Source: Pollutiaquabacter aromativorans (lineage in GTDB: Bacteria; Bacteroidota; Bacteroidia; AKYH767-A; 2013-40CM-41-45). From it: DNA of 64,000 nucleotides. The notes under the pieces were generated by a model. It worked only from the letters and a program-made list of their open reading frames with translations, made no database searches and was not told where the DNA came from. The stretch lies in contig CP185379.1 in the NCBI GenBank assembly GCA_049177215.1, positions 496,001-560,000 on the forward strand. Reading direction: 5' to 3'. Made by a program: the position numbers and the translations under genes. Shown piece by piece: positions 1 to 8,613 of the stretch. Positions within the stretch are counted from its first letter, which is position 1. Every line of letters starts with the position of its first letter.

Positions 1-2
1 CA

Positions 3-1427
3 GGGTCACAGGCACGCGCCGTGGCAGTTGCCGGGAGTCTGTTTCAGTTGATTCTTTCCGGGATCCTGCTGGCAGCTTATCTCGACCCAGCCGCAGGACC
101 TGCCGACGGGACGTTCCGCTTTCAGCAGTCCTTCGATTGGTTTCCCGCATTCGGAATTCGTTTTTCGGTCGGCGTGGATGGTATCGGGATCGCGATGATC
201 CTGCTGACTGCGGTTGTGGTTTTGGCCGGCAGCCTGGTTTCCGTGAATATCAAGGAACGGCCGAAGGAATTTTTCTTTCTCCTGATGCTGCTGAGCGCCG
301 GGGCTTATGGATTTTTCATCGCAACCGATCTGTTCCTGTTGTTCTTCTTCCTGGAGATGGCCGTGGTTCCTAAGTATCTGTTGATCGGCATCTGGGGGAG
401 CGGACGGAAAGAATACAGCGCCAATAAATTGGTGTTGCTGCTCATGGGCGGTTCTGCGCTGGTGTTTGTCGGCCTGCTGGGAGTAGCCTATGCGTCGGGC
501 AATCTTGCTCCGTCCTTTGACTGGATGAATGCCGCTGCATTGCGGATGCCGCTGGACAAGCAGTTGTTTTTCTTTCCGTTCCTCTTCGTGGGCTTCGGCG
601 TTTTTACGGCCTTGTTTCCGTTCCATACCTGGGTGCCGGACGGACACTCATCGGCGCCTACGGCCGCATCCATGTTTCTCGCCGGGATCTCCATGAAGCT
701 GGGTGGCTATGGATGTTTGCGGGTGGCGGCTTACCTGATGCCGGAAGCTGCGCGGATTTACTCTCCTTACATCGTCATACTCGCCACGATCGCCATCCTG
801 TATGGAGCGTTCGCTACACTCATGCAGAAGGACCTGAAGTACATCAACGCGTATTCGTCGGTCAGCCATTGTGGATTCGTGTTGTTGGGTATCGGCATGT
901 TGACTCCGACAGCCATCCGGGGAGCAGTGTTGCAAATGGTGTCGCACGGCCTGATGACGGCACTCTTCTTCGCCGCGATCGGGATGTTGTATGAACGCAC
1001 CCATACACGAAAGGTCGAAGAACTGGGCGGCCTGATGAAGGCGATGCCGTTCGTGGGCACCTTGTTCTTTCTTGCCGGCTTGTGTTCTCTTGGATTGCCG
1101 GGACTGAGCGGATTCGTGGCGGAGATGACCGTGTTTGCGGGATCCTGGGAACGACCCGATACCTTCTATCGCATCGCGACAGTCCTGAGTTGTATGTCGA
1201 TTGTTGTTACCGCCGTTTACATCCTGCGTGCCATTGGTTCATCGATCATGGGTCCGTTGAAGAAGGCGGATTATGCTGAGCTTTCGGATGCCGGATCTTC
1301 CGAGCGCTTTGCCGCAGTTTTGCTGATGGCAGGAATACTGATCGTCGGTTTGGCGCCGTTCTGGTTGAACGACCTCATTGGACCCACCACAACGATCATC
1401 ACCGAGCAGTTGGGGCGCTGGATGTGA
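3..1427 (+). CDS. nuoM: NADH-quinone oxidoreductase subunit M, 5' partial
   Basis: Proton-pumping antiporter-like membrane subunit of respiratory complex I. The reading frame is open to the window edge, so the start codon and part of the first helix are missing; about 474 residues remain of the usual 490-510. The family hallmarks are present: the segment FPFHTWVPDGHSSAPTAA, the glutamate in LEMAVVPKYL, and the lysine-containing LMQKDLKYINAYSSVSHCGF. Many hydrophobic segments run throughout. nuoN follows after 136 bp in the same direction, the usual gene order at the end of a nuo operon. Identification is secure; only the N-terminus is unknown. Confidence 0.96.
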   Translation, partial: GSQARAVAVAGSLFQLILSGILLAAYLDPAAGPADGTFRFQQSFDWFPAFGIRFSVGVDGIGIAMILLTAVVVLAGSLVSVNIKERPKEFFFLLMLLSAGAYGFFIATDLFLLFFFLEMAVVPKYLLIGIWGSGRKEYSANKLVLLLMGGSALVFVGLLGVAYASGNLAPSFDWMNAAALRMPLDKQLFFFPFLFVGFGVFTALFPFHTWVPDGHSSAPTAASMFLAGISMKLGGYGCLRVAAYLMPEAARIYSPYIVILATIAILYGAFATLMQKDLKYINAYSSVSHCGFVLLGIGMLTPTAIRGAVLQMVSHGLMTALFFAAIGMLYERTHTRKVEELGGLMKAMPFVGTLFFLAGLCSLGLPGLSGFVAEMTVFAGSWERPDTFYRIATVLSCMSIVVTAVYILRAIGSSIMGPLKKADYAELSDAGSSERFAAVLLMAGILIVGLAPFWLNDLIGPTTTIITEQLGRWM

Positions 1428-1478
1428 CAGGAGTTGCGAGGCGCGGGAGTTGATATTGCGCGTATGTATCAGGGAGAA

Positions 1479-1496
1479 GTTCAAGGAACCTTGAAC
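1479..1496. promoter_or_regulatory. Perfect palindrome between nuoM and nuoN
   Basis: Arms GTTCAAGG and CCTTGAAC are separated by two A residues, 68 bp before the nuoN start. The symmetry suits a dimeric DNA-binding protein better than a stem-loop, because a two-base loop cannot close. No T-run follows. The function is unknown; the symmetry is seen directly and the regulatory role is inferred. Confidence 0.3.
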
Positions 1497-1563
1497 GTTA
1501 AACTGAGGAGTTGTTAGTTCATCTGATAAAATGGGAGCTGATCCCGGAATTGAACGAACGTAA

Positions 1564-2973
1564 ATGAACGAGCTATTGGCCATCATGAAGCAGGAGCTGC
1601 TCCTAACGGGCACGCTGCTGTTGGTACTGGTGCTGAAACTGGCCGGAATGCCGTCGTCCAACAACAAGTGGAACGGCTGGATGCAGTTTTTACTCTTGGC
1701 AAACCTTATCGGAGGCTGGATCGGGAATGTTTCCGGCAACCTGTTCGGCGACATGTATGTCACCGATCCCTCGCTGGTTTTGCAGAAGAACTTGCTCTTG
1801 CTCGCTACGTTGGTGATCGTTTCCCTCTCAACCACCTGGTTGGAGCGCCACCGTCACTTACCGGAATTTTATCTCTTGTTGTTGTCGACTCTTTTGGGCA
1901 TGTTCTGGATGATCTCCAGCCGGAACCTGTTGATGTTTTATCTGTCGCTCGAATTGGCAACGATTCCGCTGGCGGCTATGGTGAATTTCGATCTGGGTAA
2001 ACGAATTTCGTCCGAGGCTGCAATGAAAATGGTGCTGTCTTCGGCCCTGGCGTCCGGACTACTGTTGTTTGGCGTCAGTCTGATCTACGGGGCTACGGGC
2101 ACATTGTCGATCAGTGAGGCTTACCAGGGTGGAGCATCAGAGCCGATCCTGACAATGGGATTCCTGTTTTTCCTTTCCGGTTTCTTCTTTAAACTTTCGG
2201 TGGTGCCGTTCCAGTTTTGGACGCCGGATGTCTATGAAGGAGCGCCGATTCCTGTGACGGCCTACCTCTCCGTGGTATCGAAAGGTGCAATGGTCTTCGT
2301 GTTGGGTAGTCAATTGAATACTGCCTTTCAGTCGTTCTCACCGGTTTGGTACGAGCTGATCACCTGGGGAGCGATCCTGACCATGACGGTCGGTAACCTG
2401 ATGGCCATCCGACAGGACCAGCTCAAGCGATTTCTTGCTTTCTCCTCGATGGCGCAGGTTGGTTATCTGCTGATCGGTGTGAGTGCCAGTTCCGCTGCCG
2501 GCGATGCTTCCGTTCTTTACTTCTTGCTGGTCTACCTGTTTTCAAATCTCGCCGCTTTCGGAGTGCTGGGATTGGTTTCCGGTTCGACTGGTTGCGAGCG
2601 GATCTCGGATCTGCGCGGATTTTCCCGTACGCATCCTTTCCTGGCCTGGTCGCTGGCGATCGCGTTGTTTTCCCTGGCAGGTATCCCGCCCACGGCTGGT
2701 TTCTTTGGCAAGTTCTTTCTCTTGACGGCCGGTGCCGCCAAGGGGAACTACCTCATCATTACCCTGGCATCGCTTAACATGATCGTGTCGCTCTATTATT
2801 ACCTGCGGGTCGTACGCGCGATGTTCATGGAACGTACTGATCGGCCGTTGGGTGCAATTGCCTCTCCCGGCAGTTCCCATTTGGCATTGGCCATCTGTCT
2901 GCTGATGATTCTCCTGGCTGGCGTTGCCAGTCCGGTTTACAACTACTTCTATCACGCCGCGAACGGCATCTGA
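1564..2973 (+). CDS. nuoN: NADH-quinone oxidoreductase subunit N
   Basis: Second antiporter-like membrane subunit of complex I, 469 residues, a normal length for the family. Diagnostic segments are VVPFQFWTPDVYEGAPIPV, which includes the conserved E/G/P motif, and a lysine-containing DQLKRFLAFSSMAQVGYL. It is hydrophobic throughout with about 14 predicted helices. It lies after nuoM and is followed 11 bp later by a small hypothetical gene, so all three are probably cotranscribed. The ATG start is preceded by no strong Shine-Dalgarno sequence, as is common in Bacteroidota. Confidence 0.97.
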   Translation: MNELLAIMKQELLLTGTLLLVLVLKLAGMPSSNNKWNGWMQFLLLANLIGGWIGNVSGNLFGDMYVTDPSLVLQKNLLLLATLVIVSLSTTWLERHRHLPEFYLLLLSTLLGMFWMISSRNLLMFYLSLELATIPLAAMVNFDLGKRISSEAAMKMVLSSALASGLLLFGVSLIYGATGTLSISEAYQGGASEPILTMGFLFFLSGFFFKLSVVPFQFWTPDVYEGAPIPVTAYLSVVSKGAMVFVLGSQLNTAFQSFSPVWYELITWGAILTMTVGNLMAIRQDQLKRFLAFSSMAQVGYLLIGVSASSAAGDASVLYFLLVYLFSNLAAFGVLGLVSGSTGCERISDLRGFSRTHPFLAWSLAIALFSLAGIPPTAGFFGKFFLLTAGAAKGNYLIITLASLNMIVSLYYYLRVVRAMFMERTDRPLGAIASPGSSHLALAICLLMILLAGVASPVYNYFYHAANGI

Positions 2974-2984
2974 TCCAACCTGCG

Positions 2985-3350
2985 ATGGCGATTAACCAGA
3001 ACCACCCCTTTGAAGAACTGGACGGCATCCGTTGCGCGATCGTTGAAAAGGCGGTCAGCCCGGAGCGTCTGAGCTTTCTCCGACCGCTCCTGGAGTACAA
3101 TGGTTACGAAGTCAAAGTGGTGGCCAGTCCACCCCCGAAGGCGGCTGCTGCTCCAGCCGAAGGTGACACTCCGGCGCAATCGGTACCTGAAACGTTTACC
3201 GTGGGCGTTACGGACGTGGCCTTCAACGTCACCAACGCGATCTTTGGACGCTTATTGACTACGCCAGAGGGCCGGGTGGTCACGATGGATTACTGGAAGC
3301 AACGTACGCCGGTGTCCGACGACAGCACCCCGTATTTTCAAGGGAAGTGA
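2985..3350 (+). CDS. Small conserved-looking soluble protein after nuoN
   Basis: A 121-residue protein with no signal peptide or membrane helix. The N-terminal half contains a mixed alpha/beta stretch (residues about 12-48), then a proline/alanine-rich linker (about 49-65), then a C-terminal part with the segment GVTDVAFNVTNAIFGR. I do not recognise a named domain. It starts 11 bp after nuoN on the same strand, so it is probably the last gene of the nuo transcript. A link to complex I assembly would be a guess from position only. Coding character is supported by position and an uninterrupted frame. Confidence 0.75.
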   Translation: MAINQNHPFEELDGIRCAIVEKAVSPERLSFLRPLLEYNGYEVKVVASPPPKAAAAPAEGDTPAQSVPETFTVGVTDVAFNVTNAIFGRLLTTPEGRVVTMDYWKQRTPVSDDSTPYFQGK

Positions 3351-3357
3351 TACCGGT

Positions 3358-3606
3358 TTAGGCTTGGGTGCCGGTCTTTTTGCAGCGTTCCGCTTTTTCA
3401 CCCATGTAGTAACCAAGTCCGAGTAGGAGCGGGGGCAAAAAATTGATCAGCAGTTGGTGTAATCGGGTTGTCTGGGCTAAGAGGATGTGATGCGCATCCA
3501 GGGTCCAGTGTTCTTCCAACAGCGTAAGCAAGGTGCCGCAGAGAACAAAGAGACCGCCTGTAAGAAGGCCGGCCATTCCCCATCGCATTGAAGTAGACAA
3601 GTTCAT
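3358..3606 (-). CDS. Small two-helix membrane protein
   Basis: 82 residues with a hydrophobic helix at about 10-30 and another at about 54-68, joined by a polar stretch rich in His and Leu, and a basic, cysteine-containing C-terminus. This is the topology of a small sensor-like loop protein, but no catalytic domain follows. It is the last gene of the minus-strand signalling block and converges on the nuo-linked gene with a 7-bp gap. It could be a cut-down sensor input domain or a simple membrane protein. Function unknown. Confidence 0.5.
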   Translation of the reverse strand: MNLSTSMRWGMAGLLTGGLFVLCGTLLTLLEEHWTLDAHHILLAQTTRLHQLLINFLPPLLLGLGYYMGEKAERCKKTGTQA

Positions 3607-3631
3607 AGTGATCCGTACTGGTTCGGAACGC

Positions 3632-3991
3632 TCAATGAACCGGTTTACGGACTACCGAACGTACACATGGGTAGACCATGGCGGCTTCGGTATCCTGTTC
3701 ATCGAGTTTGGAACCGATAACGATGACCCGGGGCATGAAATTGCATTCCCGGATGAAATTTTGAAGCTCCTTCAGGAGTTCGATCCCGCCCCGATCGGGC
3801 AGGTCCAGGTCGATCACGATGAGGTCCGGAAGCTGTTTTCGCTCCCGGGAAGTTGATTTCAGGAAAATCAGGGACTCTTCAAGTCCAAAGCAGGAAAGTA
3901 CGTGACATACGCTAGCAGCAGGATCGATCATGGAATGGATGAGTTGATCGTCCATTCCGCTTTCGCGGACGATGAGCAGCGATTTGGTCAT
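3632..3991 (-). CDS. Degenerate single-domain response regulator
   Basis: About 119 residues forming one receiver domain without an output domain. The phospho-acceptor region is present (IDLDLPDRGGIELLKEL) and so is the late lysine (VVRKP). The N-terminal acidic pair that binds Mg2+ is replaced by Arg-Glu (LLIVRES), so phosphorylation may be weak or lost. I chose the ATG at 3991, just after the stop of the preceding receiver gene at 3997; an upstream ATG at 4024 would overlap that gene by 28 bp. Fourth of the stand-alone receivers in this block. Partner unknown. Confidence 0.7.
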   Translation of the reverse strand: MTKSLLIVRESGMDDQLIHSMIDPAASVCHVLSCFGLEESLIFLKSTSRERKQLPDLIVIDLDLPDRGGIELLKELQNFIRECNFMPRVIVIGSKLDEQDTEAAMVYPCVRSVVRKPVH

Positions 3992-3996
3992 TTCCT

Positions 3997-4413
3997 TCAG
4001 GACGCTTGCGCCCGCCGGGCCCATGGTTGTGCCAATGCAATCAAATCCTCTTGCTGCAGGGGCTTGTTCAGGTATTGATCGACTACCGGATTATCATATG
4101 CTCGCTCTATATCCCTGGGATTCGTAGATGAGGAAAGTACCACCAGCCGTATATGCGAGCGAAGTTCTTCCGGCAGCGACTGGTAAATCTCCAAGAACTC
4201 GAATCCATCCATGCCGGGCATATTGATGTCCAGGAAAATGAACGCCGGTGGTTCAGCCTTGTCCAGAAATGTTTCCAGCAAAATGGTAAATCCCTCTTCG
4301 CCGGATGCCGCGCAAACTACCTGGTCTGCAAACCGACATTGCTCCATGATCTTGGAGGTGATGAATCGGTCGATCTCGGAATCGTCGATGATGAGCGCTT
4401 TATAATAGCCCAT
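3997..4413 (-). CDS. Single-domain response regulator
   Basis: 138-residue CheY-like receiver. It keeps the acidic pair (IIDDSEID), the acceptor aspartate in FLDINMPGMDGFEFL, a Ser in the Thr/Ser position (VVLSSS) and the lysine in NKPLQQ. There is no DNA-binding domain, so output must be through another protein, typically in a phosphorelay or by protein-protein contact. It is the Rcp1-like type often found next to multi-PAS hybrid kinases. It lies in a run of receivers on the minus strand; a TTGTAGT half-site lies just upstream at 4417-4423. Confidence 0.9.
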   Translation of the reverse strand: MGYYKALIIDDSEIDRFITSKIMEQCRFADQVVCAASGEEGFTILLETFLDKAEPPAFIFLDINMPGMDGFEFLEIYQSLPEELRSHIRLVVLSSSTNPRDIERAYDNPVVDQYLNKPLQQEDLIALAQPWARRAQAS

Positions 4414-4446
4414 TGGTTGTAGTTGGGTGAGAAGTTTATAAAATCG

Positions 4447-4830
4447 TTAGTTCAGATGGGCGCGGATCGCTTCCAGCAGTAAGTTGACATCTCCGCTTTT
4501 ATCGATGAATTCGTTCGCTCCGAAACGCTGACACATCGTCCGAAAGTTGTCGTAAGCGTAATTCGTATAGATCACTACCGGCAGATCGGGCTGCTGCTTT
4601 CGCAGGGTCAGCAACGCCATTACGCCATTGACGGGACGCATGCGGATATCCATGATCACGAGCGAAGGCTGGTGGGTGCGGACCTTTGAAATGGCTTCGT
4701 CGCCGTCATTGGCCATGTAAATGCCATCAAGCGGGAATAGGCTATGGAGCAGGTCGCTCAATGAATTCCGTACTATTTCGGAATCGTCAACGATCAGCAC
4801 CGATTTGTTTGAGAGGGGGGCTTCGGTCAT
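4447..4830 (-). CDS. Single-domain response regulator, DKS type
   Basis: 127-residue receiver with acidic pair (IVDDSEIV), acceptor region VIMDIRMRP, Thr in VVIYTNYA and the lysine in FIDKSGD, where Lys-Ser replaces the usual Lys-Pro. The same substitution occurs in the receiver at 8078-8458, so the two are likely paralogues. The ATG at 4830 is chosen because the 12 extra residues of the longer frame do not look like receiver sequence. A palindrome lies 79 bp upstream, between this gene and the NarL-type regulator before it. Confidence 0.88.
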   Translation of the reverse strand: MTEAPLSNKSVLIVDDSEIVRNSLSDLLHSLFPLDGIYMANDGDEAISKVRTHQPSLVIMDIRMRPVNGVMALLTLRKQQPDLPVVIYTNYAYDNFRTMCQRFGANEFIDKSGDVNLLLEAIRAHLN

Positions 4831-4908
4831 GCTACAAATAAACAGGTAGCAGCCGGTATCCGGCAATCGGTTAATCCGCCTATTATGGGTCGTAAGTTCT
4901 CTGAAAAG

Positions 4909-4928
4909 TTGTAGTGAATGTACTACAA
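4909..4928. promoter_or_regulatory. TTGTAGT-N6-ACTACAA palindrome
   Basis: Perfect 7-bp inverted repeat with a 6-bp centre, 79 bp upstream of the receiver gene start at 4830 and just after the NarL-type gene at 4947-5588. A near copy lies at 8544-8568 in the same position of the paralogous module. The 20-bp two-fold symmetry fits a helix-turn-helix dimer, possibly one of the two NarL-type regulators encoded here; a stem-loop role is also possible, but no T-run follows on the minus strand. Confidence 0.4.
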
Positions 4929-4946
4929 GCGGGAACGTGTAAGAGC

Positions 4947-5588
4947 TTAGCCTATGCCGTGCTCGTCCGAGAACCGAACCAATTCCGCATTGCTGCTAAA
5001 GCCCAGCTTTTCCAGCAATCGGGCCCGGTAGGTGCTGACCGTATTGATGCTGACCGACAATTCGGAGGCGATCTCCTTGAGCGATTTTCCCTTACCGATA
5101 CCCCGCAGGACTTCCAGTTCGCGGTCAGACAGCGCATGCAAAGGTGTTTCGGCTGGTTCGTTTCCACCCAGTTTGTTGGCCAGTCGATCCGCCAGGTTGT
5201 CGGAGAGAAAGCGTTTTCCCTTGAGCAGCGTACGCACGGCCCGGATCAGTTCGTCACTGGCGCTATCCTTCGTGAGGTATCCGGAGGCGCCCGCTTTCAA
5301 CACGCGCAAGGCATACACGTCTTCCGGATGGATGCTCAATACGAGGATCGGTACGCCGGGCAACAGCATCCTTGCCTGTTGGATCATTTCCAGCGGTGGT
5401 TTCCCCGGCATGTTCAGGTCGGTGATGAGCAGACTGGGATGAAATTCCCGAATGGTTTGCAGGAGTTCCGTGGCATCGGCCACTTCCCGGATGTGGGATT
5501 CGGGAAATTCGTCGCGTAGGATCTGGGTCAGGCCCTTTCGCACCACCAGGTGGTCGTCGGCAATCAGGAAGCTTGGAGGTGCATTCAT
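4947..5588 (-). CDS. NarL/LuxR-family response regulator
   Basis: 213 residues: receiver domain at about 6-122 with acidic pair (IADDH), acceptor region LLITDLNMPGK, Ser in LVLSIHPED and Lys in YLTKDSA; then a LuxR-type helix-turn-helix at about 148-205 (LSDRELEVLRGIGKGKS and SINTVSTYRARLLEKLG). It would be phosphorylated by the kinase encoded immediately upstream, whose gene it overlaps by 4 bp, a sign of translational coupling. It is a DNA-binding transcription factor; targets are unknown, but the nearby palindromes are candidates. Confidence 0.95.
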   Translation of the reverse strand: MNAPPSFLIADDHLVVRKGLTQILRDEFPESHIREVADATELLQTIREFHPSLLITDLNMPGKPPLEMIQQARMLLPGVPILVLSIHPEDVYALRVLKAGASGYLTKDSASDELIRAVRTLLKGKRFLSDNLADRLANKLGGNEPAETPLHALSDRELEVLRGIGKGKSLKEIASELSVSINTVSTYRARLLEKLGFSSNAELVRFSDEHGIG

Positions 5589-8020
5589 GCGACGAGGGGA
5601 GTTGACAGGGGGACGTCGACTTCGATGACTGTACCCTTGCCGGGAGAACTACGAATGACCAAATGTCCGCCAAGAGCGATTGCGCGTTCTTTCATGCCTA
5701 TCAAGCCAAGTGTTTCGCTCTTACGATCCGTTTCAAAGCCATCGCCGTCGTCCCGAATGGTCAGAAATAAATTCGCTTCTGAAGAAGTAAGCTGAATGAT
5801 TACAGAACGAGCATTGGAATGTCGTATCACGTTCGTGAGGGATTCCTGAAGTATTCTGAAAAGATTGCTGTTCACCGCGTCAGTCAGGGCAGGGAACGGG
5901 CCTTCAAAGCTGAATGTAGCCTGGATGCCTGTGCGTGTGTGAAACTCTTCGCAGTAGTGTTCGATTGCTGGAATCAATCCGAGATCGTCCAACAGTAAAG
6001 GTCTTAATTCCGCGGAGATATTCCGTACGGTTCGTACGGTGTCGTCGAGATGGCGGTTGATCTCCAGTATTTTGTCGTTGAGAACCGGATCGGTCCCGTT
6101 CATTTTTTTTCGGATCCAGTTGAGGTCGAGTTTAAGACCTGTCAGTTGTTGTCCCAACTGATCGTGTATGTCTCGGGCTATGCGCGTTCGCTCTTCTTCA
6201 CGGACTTGCTCCAGGTAATTGGTCAGTTTCCGGAGTTCATCGCGTGAAGCACGCAATTGGTTGGCATGTTCGATTTCCTGGGTGATATCCTGGCCTACCA
6301 GGATCGCCATCTTACTACCTTGTTCGTCGGGTTGGACCATCGCTACCCGCACCAGCAGGTGGCAGGAGTGCTCTTCCTTTTTCCAGCTCACCAACTGTTC
6401 GTTGGGGGCGCCATCCTGCAGCACTTTCCGGATGACCGCATCGAGTTGCTGTTGGATGATGAACGGGATCTGCGGCTTTTCGGGAGAGGGGATACCCAGG
6501 ATGAACGCGCCGGCGGGGTTGATATACGTGAGTTGCTGGTGCTCGTTGAATTGGGCGATGAGGTTGCGGGAATTTTCGACCAATACACGAAAGCGCTGTT
6601 CGCTTCGGTGGAGTTCTTCCTTTACCCGTTTTTCGACTGTGACATCCCGGAAGAAGACCGACAAGCCATTGGCAGACGGATGGATTCGGTACTGAAACCA
6701 GGATCCGGCAGGATCATAGTAGGCTTCCAGTTCGACCGGGCGCTGCCTGAGCAGGGCTTCCTCGCAGCCCTGGACGAATTCACCGGAATATTTCATCGGA
6801 ATCAGGTCCCAGAAATTCCGCTGAAGCGCGGAAGCTTTTTCCAGTTTCAGCAGAACAGCGCCATTGTCGCTGATAAAGGTGATGTTCCACTTCGAATCGA
6901 CCGCCAGAAAACCGTCCGTCACCCGCTCGAAGATCTCCCGTATTTCCCGGGTCTTTTCTGCGACCTGGCCGGCCAGGTTGCTGTTGATCTGCTGGAGTTC
7001 TTCTTCGAGTTCCTTGATGCGGGTAATGTCCTTCGTATGGGCGACGTACCCGACTTTGATCCCTTTATCGTCCAACAACACGTTGGTGGAGGAAATGACC
7101 CGGATGGGAACGCCATCCTGTCGGAGATGAATCTGTTCGCCTTCCCAGTGGCTGGATGTTTTGAGGTGTTGACTGATGGAAGATAATTCTTCCTGGCTCA
7201 TGACCGGGCGAACCACATCCAGGAACCGTTTGTTGACCGCATCTTGTTCAGGAATCCTGTACATCATTTCCGCGCCTTTGTTCCAACTGAGAATGCGGCT
7301 ATCCGTTCCTACGGAGAAAATCGCTTCCTGCGACTGGTCCACCATCGCCGCGAAGTGAGCAGCTTCCCGCCCCAGTCGGATTCTTCGCTTTTCTTCGAGG
7401 TAGAGAAAGTAGAGCAAAAGCCCGATCAATGAAAAGCCGATGACGCCGGATAAGAGGTAATCGTTCCTTGTTCTTGCCGCGGCCTCCGAGCTCCGCGTAT
7501 TGGCTACCTGCAACTGATATCGCCCGGAACTTTCGAGTGATGTAATTACCGTCCGGATTTTTTCCATCAGGTCCTTGCCATAGCCGGAGCTGACACGCTG
7601 AAACGCCTCGTCCTGTTTCCCGTCATGAACCAGTTGAATGACAACCTTTCCATGTTCTATTTTCTTCTGTACCAGGGAGTCCAGGTTATGGATGTCGGAA
7701 GCTTCAGCAGCGCTGATCCCTTCCTGGTTTGTCAGGCTGCGTAATTTGGTGATGTCAAGCGGGATCTCCCTTGTATGCCGGTCAATCGGTTCCAGGTAGT
7801 CGGAATCGCGTGTGATTACGTATCCCCGATAACCTGTTTCGAAATCCTGCATATCATCGTAAATGTTCTCATAAACGATCATGCGATCCAGGACCAACTT
7901 TACCCGTTGTGCCGTTTCATCGGTTAAGCGCGAGTGGCGGATACTGGAGGTTAAGAAGTAGCCAATGGTGAGTAAAAAGACAATAACCATCAGCAGGTAT
8001 TTGAATCCCGGCTTCTTCAT
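5585..8020 (-). CDS. CHASE3-PAS sensor histidine kinase, NarX-type catalytic core
   Basis: 811 residues. A first transmembrane helix at about 8-26 and a second at about 186-208 enclose a CHASE3-like sensor region with the typical QDFETGYRGYVITRD segment (about 57-73). Three PAS domains follow (about 225-335, 360-465, 475-580). The HisKA_3 dimerisation region carries the phospho-acceptor His at about 619 (EERTRIARDIHDQLGQQ), then an ATPase domain with N-box VIRHSNA and G-box DDGDGF. This class pairs with NarL-type regulators, and one is encoded next with a 4-bp overlap. The stimulus is unknown. It is the paralogue of the kinase at 9221-12070. Confidence 0.95.
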   Translation of the reverse strand: MKKPGFKYLLMVIVFLLTIGYFLTSSIRHSRLTDETAQRVKLVLDRMIVYENIYDDMQDFETGYRGYVITRDSDYLEPIDRHTREIPLDITKLRSLTNQEGISAAEASDIHNLDSLVQKKIEHGKVVIQLVHDGKQDEAFQRVSSGYGKDLMEKIRTVITSLESSGRYQLQVANTRSSEAAARTRNDYLLSGVIGFSLIGLLLYFLYLEEKRRIRLGREAAHFAAMVDQSQEAIFSVGTDSRILSWNKGAEMMYRIPEQDAVNKRFLDVVRPVMSQEELSSISQHLKTSSHWEGEQIHLRQDGVPIRVISSTNVLLDDKGIKVGYVAHTKDITRIKELEEELQQINSNLAGQVAEKTREIREIFERVTDGFLAVDSKWNITFISDNGAVLLKLEKASALQRNFWDLIPMKYSGEFVQGCEEALLRQRPVELEAYYDPAGSWFQYRIHPSANGLSVFFRDVTVEKRVKEELHRSEQRFRVLVENSRNLIAQFNEHQQLTYINPAGAFILGIPSPEKPQIPFIIQQQLDAVIRKVLQDGAPNEQLVSWKKEEHSCHLLVRVAMVQPDEQGSKMAILVGQDITQEIEHANQLRASRDELRKLTNYLEQVREEERTRIARDIHDQLGQQLTGLKLDLNWIRKKMNGTDPVLNDKILEINRHLDDTVRTVRNISAELRPLLLDDLGLIPAIEHYCEEFHTRTGIQATFSFEGPFPALTDAVNSNLFRILQESLTNVIRHSNARSVIIQLTSSEANLFLTIRDDGDGFETDRKSETLGLIGMKERAIALGGHLVIRSSPGKGTVIEVDVPLSTPLVA

Positions 8021-8077
8021 ATTGAAAGTAAATCTAAAAGTAGGAAATTACTCAGAAAAGGTGATCCCAATACGGAA

Positions 8078-8458
8078 TCAGTTCACTGGATTCCCGGCGA
8101 TGGCTCCCAGGATCGAAGGTATCTTGTCAAACTCCTTCGATTTGTCTAAAAAATGATCAGCACCGGCATCCAGGCAATGTGACCTCCATTCTTCTTCGGA
8201 ATGATTGGTCAGGATGATCACGGTGGTCTGCGGAAGGTTTTGTTTGATCTCTTTGAGCGTTTCAATCCCCGAGCGTCCGGGCATTCGGATATCCAATATC
8301 ACAACGGACGGCTGCATGAAATTCGTAACTACCAGCGCCTCATCACCGTTGCGCGCATGACCGATACCGCTGACATAATCCAAGTCCAGCACCATGTTGC
8401 GCAGGCGTCTGACTATGTCATCGGAATCATCAGCTATGAGGACTTTCAGTTTCATCAA
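8078..8458 (-). CDS. Single-domain response regulator, DKS type
   Basis: 126-residue receiver with acidic pair (IADDSDD), acceptor region VILDIRMPGRSGIE, Thr in IILTNHSEEEW and Lys in FLDKSKE. As in the receiver at 4447-4830, Ser follows the late Lys in place of Pro, and the two share several flanking residues. It lacks an output domain. It sits between the NarL regulator of module 2 and the kinase of module 1, with a near-palindrome 86 bp upstream. Probably a shared phosphate acceptor or competitor for the module kinases; this is inference. Confidence 0.88.
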   Translation of the reverse strand: MMKLKVLIADDSDDIVRRLRNMVLDLDYVSGIGHARNGDEALVVTNFMQPSVVILDIRMPGRSGIETLKEIKQNLPQTTVIILTNHSEEEWRSHCLDAGADHFLDKSKEFDKIPSILGAIAGNPVN

Positions 8459-8543
8459 ACCGGGAAAGCGAATTCCCTCTTAAAGAAACGAAAAACAGTA
8501 TGTCAGGTTCCATCCTATGTAAGAATCAGAAAAACGGATGAAT

Positions 8544-8568
8544 GCTTGTGGTTTTTTGTACTACAAGC
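8544..8568. promoter_or_regulatory. GCTTGTGGT-N7-ACTACAAGC imperfect palindrome
   Basis: Nine-bp arms with one mismatch, 86 bp upstream of the receiver gene start at 8458. The right arm matches the right arm of the palindrome at 4909-4928 (ACTACAAGC in both). Both lie after a NarL-type gene and before a DKS-type receiver gene. The repeated position argues for a shared operator, or for remnants of the module duplication. Confidence 0.4.
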
Positions 8569-8613
8569 AGGTGCCCTCTTTTGGGGGTATACCACCAGAA
8601 AAATGTTGATTGT

